A stretch of 16,322 bases of DNA from contig JAVBKA010000169.1 in assembly GCA_031546715.1 (NCBI GenBank), positions 1 through 16,322 on the forward strand, in the 5' to 3' direction. A program made the position numbers and the translations under genes. Shown here piece after piece: positions 12,889 to 16,322 of this stretch (positions are counted from its first letter, which is position 1; each line of letters begins with the position of its first letter). The stretch is from JAVBKA01 sp031546715 (GTDB lineage: Bacteria > Bacillota > Clostridia > Oscillospirales > UBA929). The notes under the pieces were generated by a model. It did no database searches. It saw nothing but the letters and a program-made list of their open reading frames with translations, and was not told where the DNA came from.

Positions 12889-15249
12889 TTACTCGCTTCT
12901 AAGTGCTTCCACAGCATCCTTCTTAGATGCCATACGTGCAGGGATATGTCCGCCCAACATAGTTAAGATTGTGCTGACGATAATTAGTGCAATAGCGTGG
13001 AGCGGCTGCACTCTGGCGACATTTTCCAGCTCGCTGGCGTTATAAATTATAGCGTTTATTGGGAAGGTCAGCAAAATCGCCAGTGCGATACCTAACACCC
13101 CTGAGAAAATACCCAAAATACAGGTTTCAGCGTCAAACACTCGGGTAATATCCTTTTTACGTGCGCCAAGTGCTTTAAGAATACCAATTTCCTTTGTGCG
13201 CTCGAGGACCGAGGTGTAAGTGATGATGCTTATCATAATCAAGCTGACTACGAGAGAAATTGCTGCAAATGCAATCAGTACAAGGGTTACGCCGTTCATA
13301 ATTCCGCCTGTCATAGTGGAAATCGTTGCAGCAAGGTCGGTATAAACAACCTTATCTTCCTTGGACTTGTCTGCGTTATAAGCGTCAAGATATGCAACAA
13401 GCTCATCCTTCGCTTCAAAGCTGTCTGGGTACAGCATCAGCATAAAGGGCTTAGGGTCGCCGCCGAGAACAGCTAGGAACATTTTTTTGCTTTCCTCGTC
13501 CATTTCCTGCATGGTGAAAATGTTAAATGCGGCGTCTTCTTGTGCTTTTACAATATCTGAGCTGACTGCTTCATCGATGACAATCTGTGAAAGCTCATCA
13601 CTATATGCAAGTCCTGGTGAAAGAATGCCTACTTCGGCATCTTCGCCTTGGCGTACAATACCTGTAATTCTTATGGTTTTGCTGTCTGCTGCGCCGTACA
13701 TGGCTTCGTAGTCTGTGCCGGGGAGGTATGTTCCGAACTCTGTTTTAACATAGTAGCTGTTATTGGCTACAAGCTTAAACTCTGTACCGACGATATCGGA
13801 AAATTTAATGCTTGAAACGTCGTCAGTTTTAAAGCCGAGGTTTTGAAGAGTTTGAAAATTAATCCTGTTTCTTGTGCTGACTACCAAGACCATATCTGTT
13901 GGAGATTGCGGATATTCTCCTGCTACCAACTCATAATTTCTCTCTAAATACGAGCCTTTTTCTTTGTTTAGCTGAACGGGATAGGATGACAATCCTGCAT
14001 TAGACATGCTGGTCATCATTCCGCCGCCGCCGGAGCTGCCGCCGCTGGTCATGCCCTGCATACCAGAGGAAATGGAAACCGCCGCCGCCTTACCGTCAAT
14101 TTTACGGACAAGGTTCATTGTAACTAATCGGGTGTAACCAATGCTACCGCAGACCGTTGGATCTACTTTTTCAATATAGTCGATGTATTCGTCAGAAAGA
14201 ATATTTTCGTGGGTGATTCTGTTTTTTGAAGGGTCATATAGGAATACTTCGTCGGAGTCAACATACTCCTCTTGTTTTTCCTGTTCAGTCCCTAATTTTT
14301 GCATTTCCTCGGCGTCCATTTCAATGGACTGCTGGGAGACAATTATGGGAAACTCAGCCATGGCGTCACTTTGGAACTGGTCAATCTGAACCTGAAAGCC
14401 TGTGGATAAGCTTAAAATTACTGCAATACCGATAATACCGATACTGGACGCAAAGGCGGTTAAAAAGGTACGTCCTTTTTTAGTACGCAGATTGTTTGCG
14501 GAAAGTCTCAGAGCAGTGGTAAAGCTCATGCTGGTTTTAACAAGCTTGAATTTATCAACTGTGGTATCTTCCTCATATGGATTTGTATCTTTAACGATTT
14601 TACCATCCATAAAGTTTACAATACGGTCAGCATACTGCTCAGCCAGCTCAGGGTTATGTGTTACCATAATGACCAAACGGTCTTTGGAAATGTCACGGAT
14701 AAGATCCATAATCTGCACACTGGTGACAGTGTCTAACGCGCCGGTAGGCTCGTCACAGAGTAAAATCTCAGGGTTGTTGACTAAGGCGCGGGCGATTGCA
14801 ACACGCTGCATTTGTCCGCCAGAAAGCTGATTTGGTTTCTTGTGCAAATGTTCCTTTAATCCCACGCGGGTAAGCACCTCTAAGGCGCGCTTACGGCGTT
14901 CTGCCGCTGAAATACCGCTGAGAGTAAGGCTTATTTCAACGTTTGCAACAATGCTCAAATGAGTAATAAGGTTATAGCTTTGGAACACAAAGCCAATGGA
15001 ATTGTTACGGTATGCGTCCCAGTCCTCAGCGCGGAAATCCTTTGTCTTTTTGCCCTTAATGGTCATTTCTCCGCTGTCATAACGGTCAAGACCGCCGATA
15101 ATGTTAAGGCAAGTGGTTTTTCCTGAGCCGGATGCACCTAAAATGGCGACAAACTCTTTATCTCTAAAGGAAATGTTTATGCCGTCCAATGCCTTTGTTT
15201 CAATGTCTCCGATATGGTACGTCTTTTTAATGTCGATTAACTTAAGCAT
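12889..15249 (-). CDS. ABC exporter with fused ATPase and FtsX-type permease (MacB-like)
   Basis: This 786-residue protein probably exports a peptide, drug or lipid-like compound. The N-terminal ATPase of the MacB/LolD type has Walker A GASGSGKTT (38-46), signature LSGGQMQR (142-149), Walker B EILLCDE (161-167) and the switch histidine in VTHNPE (His198). A first membrane helix is at about 263-283. A large extracellular domain follows (about 285-650), then three helices (about 652-680, 708-735, 749-767) with the FtsX-type motif RTKEIGILKALGARKKDI between them. The order ATPase-TM-extracellular-3TM is MacB-like. Residues about 396-421 are unusually rich in Gly, Ser and Met. The gene starts 3 bases after the marR stop, with AAGGA about 11 bases upstream, so it is co-transcribed with its likely regulator. 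No HlyD/MacA partner is nearby, as is usual in Gram-positives. Confidence 0.9.
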   Translation of the reverse strand: MLKLIDIKKTYHIGDIETKALDGINISFRDKEFVAILGASGSGKTTCLNIIGGLDRYDSGEMTIKGKKTKDFRAEDWDAYRNNSIGFVFQSYNLITHLSIVANVEISLTLSGISAAERRKRALEVLTRVGLKEHLHKKPNQLSGGQMQRVAIARALVNNPEILLCDEPTGALDTVTSVQIMDLIRDISKDRLVIMVTHNPELAEQYADRIVNFMDGKIVKDTNPYEEDTTVDKFKLVKTSMSFTTALRLSANNLRTKKGRTFLTAFASSIGIIGIAVILSLSTGFQVQIDQFQSDAMAEFPIIVSQQSIEMDAEEMQKLGTEQEKQEEYVDSDEVFLYDPSKNRITHENILSDEYIDYIEKVDPTVCGSIGYTRLVTMNLVRKIDGKAAAVSISSGMQGMTSGGSSGGGGMMTSMSNAGLSSYPVQLNKEKGSYLERNYELVAGEYPQSPTDMVLVVSTRNRINFQTLQNLGFKTDDVSSIKFSDIVGTEFKLVANNSYYVKTEFGTYLPGTDYEAMYGAADSKTIRITGIVRQGEDAEVGILSPGLAYSDELSQIVIDEAVSSDIVKAQEDAAFNIFTMQEMDEESKKMFLAVLGGDPKPFMLMLYPDSFEAKDELVAYLDAYNADKSKEDKVVYTDLAATISTMTGGIMNGVTLVLIAFAAISLVVSLIMISIITYTSVLERTKEIGILKALGARKKDITRVFDAETCILGIFSGVLGIALAILLTFPINAIIYNASELENVARVQPLHAIALIIVSTILTMLGGHIPARMASKKDAVEALRSE

Positions 15250-15252
15250 TTA

Positions 15253-15702
15253 TCAAATCTTTCCTTCGGCGTTTATTTTTTTTACAAGCTCTGTAAACTC
15301 TCTCATACCCAAAAGTATTGCATCTAGCGTTTCTTGCGGGGCGTCAAATATTATCTGACTGCTTTTCATCATGTTCGCATAAATTCGTTTAATCGTTTCC
15401 CTTCCTTGTTCCGTCAGCCCCACAAGCACTACGCGCTCGTCATTAGGGTTGCGGGTTCGTGTAATCAGTCCCAGTCTCTCCAGTTCCTTGCACATAGAGG
15501 AAACATTGCCTTGATTTAGTCCGTAATGTCTGCTGATTTCACCAACAGTCAGATCTTCGCCTTCTGCGCAGTGTGTCAGTAGAAATGCCTGAACCTGTGT
15601 CAACCCTTCGGCGGAAATTATTGGTTCCATGGATTTCTGCAAAAGAGGCTTAATTGTGGAAAAAAGATGCCACATTTCGCTTAAGAAGTCTTGGTTATTC
15701 AT
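15253..15702 (-). CDS. MarR-family transcriptional regulator
   Basis: This 149-residue winged-helix repressor probably controls itself and the downstream exporter. The helix-turn-helix spans about 51-76 (LTVGEISRHYGLNQGNVSSM) and the wing about 79-97, with the conserved Asp-Glu-Arg at 88-90. Helices at both ends would form the dimer interface. The ribosome binding site GGAGG is 5 bases before the ATG. Its stop codon is followed within 3 bases by the exporter start (TGA-TAA-ATG), so the two form an operon. AT-rich palindromes lie in its promoter and leader, as expected for an autorepressed MarR gene. The inducing ligand is unknown; it is commonly a compound exported by the linked pump. Confidence 0.9.
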   Translation of the reverse strand: MNNQDFLSEMWHLFSTIKPLLQKSMEPIISAEGLTQVQAFLLTHCAEGEDLTVGEISRHYGLNQGNVSSMCKELERLGLITRTRNPNDERVVLVGLTEQGRETIKRIYANMMKSSQIIFDAPQETLDAILLGMREFTELVKKINAEGKI

Positions 15703-15714
15703 TTGAGCCTCCGT

Positions 15715-15737
15715 AATATATTTATATGAAATATATT
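15715..15737 (-). promoter_or_regulatory. AT-rich 9-5-9 palindrome, candidate MarR operator
   Basis: AATATATTT (15715-15723) and AAATATATT (15729-15737) are exact inverted repeats around ATATG. They lie between the predicted -10 box and the ribosome binding site of the marR gene. MarR proteins usually bind palindromes of this size near their own start site. A related palindrome, AAATAT-AAT-ATATTT (15745-15759), covers the -10 box. Confidence 0.6.
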
Positions 15738-15745
15738 GTTGGTTA

Positions 15746-15774
15746 AATATAATATATTTTCATGAGTATGTCAA
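15746..15774 (-). promoter_or_regulatory. Sigma-A promoter of the marR-exporter operon
   Basis: On the minus strand, a perfect TTGACA (complement of 15769-15774) is followed after 17 bp by TATATT (complement of 15746-15751). The AT-rich palindromes overlap and follow it. Confidence 0.78.
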
Positions 15775-15784
15775 GTTAATATAT

Positions 15785-15816
15785 TGTGAACAGGGCTGTG
15801 AACACCCATGTGGACA
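15785..15816 (+). repeat. Three direct repeats TGTGRACA with 12-bp period
   Basis: TGTGAACA occurs at 15785-15792 and 15797-15804, and TGTGGACA at 15809-15816. They lie between the divergent promoters of the marR and XRE genes, about 46 bp upstream of the XRE -35 box. Regularly spaced direct sites suggest cooperative binding of a regulator, possibly for the XRE gene. Confidence 0.6.
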
Positions 15817-15861
15817 GCGATGTTTTGTTTTGTAGCACCAAGTAGTTTTTGTGAAAATTAA

Positions 15862-15890
15862 TTGATTACTACTCATATATGTGGTATATT
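15862..15890 (+). promoter_or_regulatory. Probable sigma-A promoter of the XRE regulator gene
   Basis: TTGATT (15862-15867) and TATATT (15885-15890) are separated by 17 bp and lie about 50 bases upstream of the start codon. Confidence 0.6.
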
Positions 15891-15940
15891 TATGTAGAAG
15901 TGTCTAAAAAGTACATCTCGTTTTGATTAGGAGGCATTTT

Positions 15941-16322
15941 ATGGCTGATTATCACCTAGGGGAAACTATTAAATCACTGCGATTACAACTGGGGCTTACG
16001 CAAGAGCAGCTCGCAGAGGGACTGCTTGATGTCAGTACGCTTTCGAGAATTGAAAACGACCATCAACTGCCGTCAAAGAATGTGTTTGAAGCGTTAATGC
16101 AAAAGCTTGGGGCAAATGCTGAGAGCTATTTCAGCTCTTTTTTAAGCGGAACGGATTTTGATGCACTTGAAAAAAGAGAAGAGCTTTCAAATTACATAAT
16201 TAGAAAAGAAACCGAAAAGGCAGAATTACTCATCGAAGAGTTAAAGCAAGACAGCCGCTTTCAAACAGGGCTTAATTTGCAGTTTTTATTATTTGCACAA
16301 TCGGGAAACGAAATAAATAAAG
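15941..16322 (+). CDS. XRE-family transcriptional regulator (Rgg/PlcR-like layout), 3' end outside window
   Basis: The first 127 codons are present and still open at the window edge. AGGAGG (15929-15934) lies 6 bases before the ATG. Residues about 8-57 form an XRE helix-turn-helix (IKSLRLQLGLTQEQLAEG, then STLSRIENDHQLPS). After it comes a mostly helical, charged region from about residue 75, which could be the start of a TPR-like domain as in peptide-responsive Rgg/PlcR-type regulators. That last point is inferred from layout only, as most of the C-terminal domain is missing. The gene diverges from marR and has its own promoter; its target is unknown. Confidence 0.85.
   Translation, partial: MADYHLGETIKSLRLQLGLTQEQLAEGLLDVSTLSRIENDHQLPSKNVFEALMQKLGANAESYFSSFLSGTDFDALEKREELSNYIIRKETEKAELLIEELKQDSRFQTGLNLQFLLFAQSGNEINK

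Overview
This window looks like a chromosomal segment of a Gram-positive, probably clostridial (Bacillota) bacterium. The evidence is Shine-Dalgarno sites of the AGGAGG type, sigma-A promoters of the TTGACA-N17-TATAAT kind, lipobox-bearing solute-binding proteins with Ser/Pro-rich linkers, and a fused ABC ATPase-permease next to a MarR regulator. The exact taxon cannot be told from the sequence. No rRNA, tRNA, insertion sequence, CRISPR array or prophage gene was seen.

Layout. (1) 1-359 is mostly non-coding and holds one copy of a GC-rich repeat. (2) 360-2459 (+) encodes a large membrane-anchored or secreted protein of uncertain family, possibly with an alpha/alpha-toroid enzyme fold. (3) 2465-6583 (+) is a vitamin B12 uptake unit: a consensus promoter, a clear cobalamin riboswitch, a terminator-like hairpin, then btuF-btuC-btuD and a DUF71/COG2102 ATP-pyrophosphatase of the kind proposed to act in B12 salvage. 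(4) 6688-8409 (-) is a glycoside hydrolase family 2 enzyme with its own promoter. (5) 8536-12461 (-) is a four-gene iron/siderophore-type ABC uptake operon (binding protein, two permeases, ATPase) read from a promoter covered by a 42-bp perfect palindrome. (6) 12462-12888 is a repeat- and palindrome-rich intergenic region. (7) 12889-15702 (-) is a marR-ABC exporter operon with AT-rich operator-like palindromes. (8) 15941 to the end (+) is the start of an XRE-type regulator, truncated by the window edge.

The genes fit a nutrient-acquisition neighbourhood. B12 import and salvage are switched by B12 through the riboswitch. Iron-chelate import is probably controlled by a repressor at the palindromic promoter. 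The export pump is probably under autoregulated MarR control. I did not find an obviously new multi-gene system. The most unusual observations are the tandem palindrome-encoded N-terminal repeats of BtuC, the layered palindromes at the iron operon promoter, the inverted pair of GC-rich dispersed repeats, three 12-bp-spaced direct repeats between marR and the XRE gene, and the unassigned 699-residue protein.
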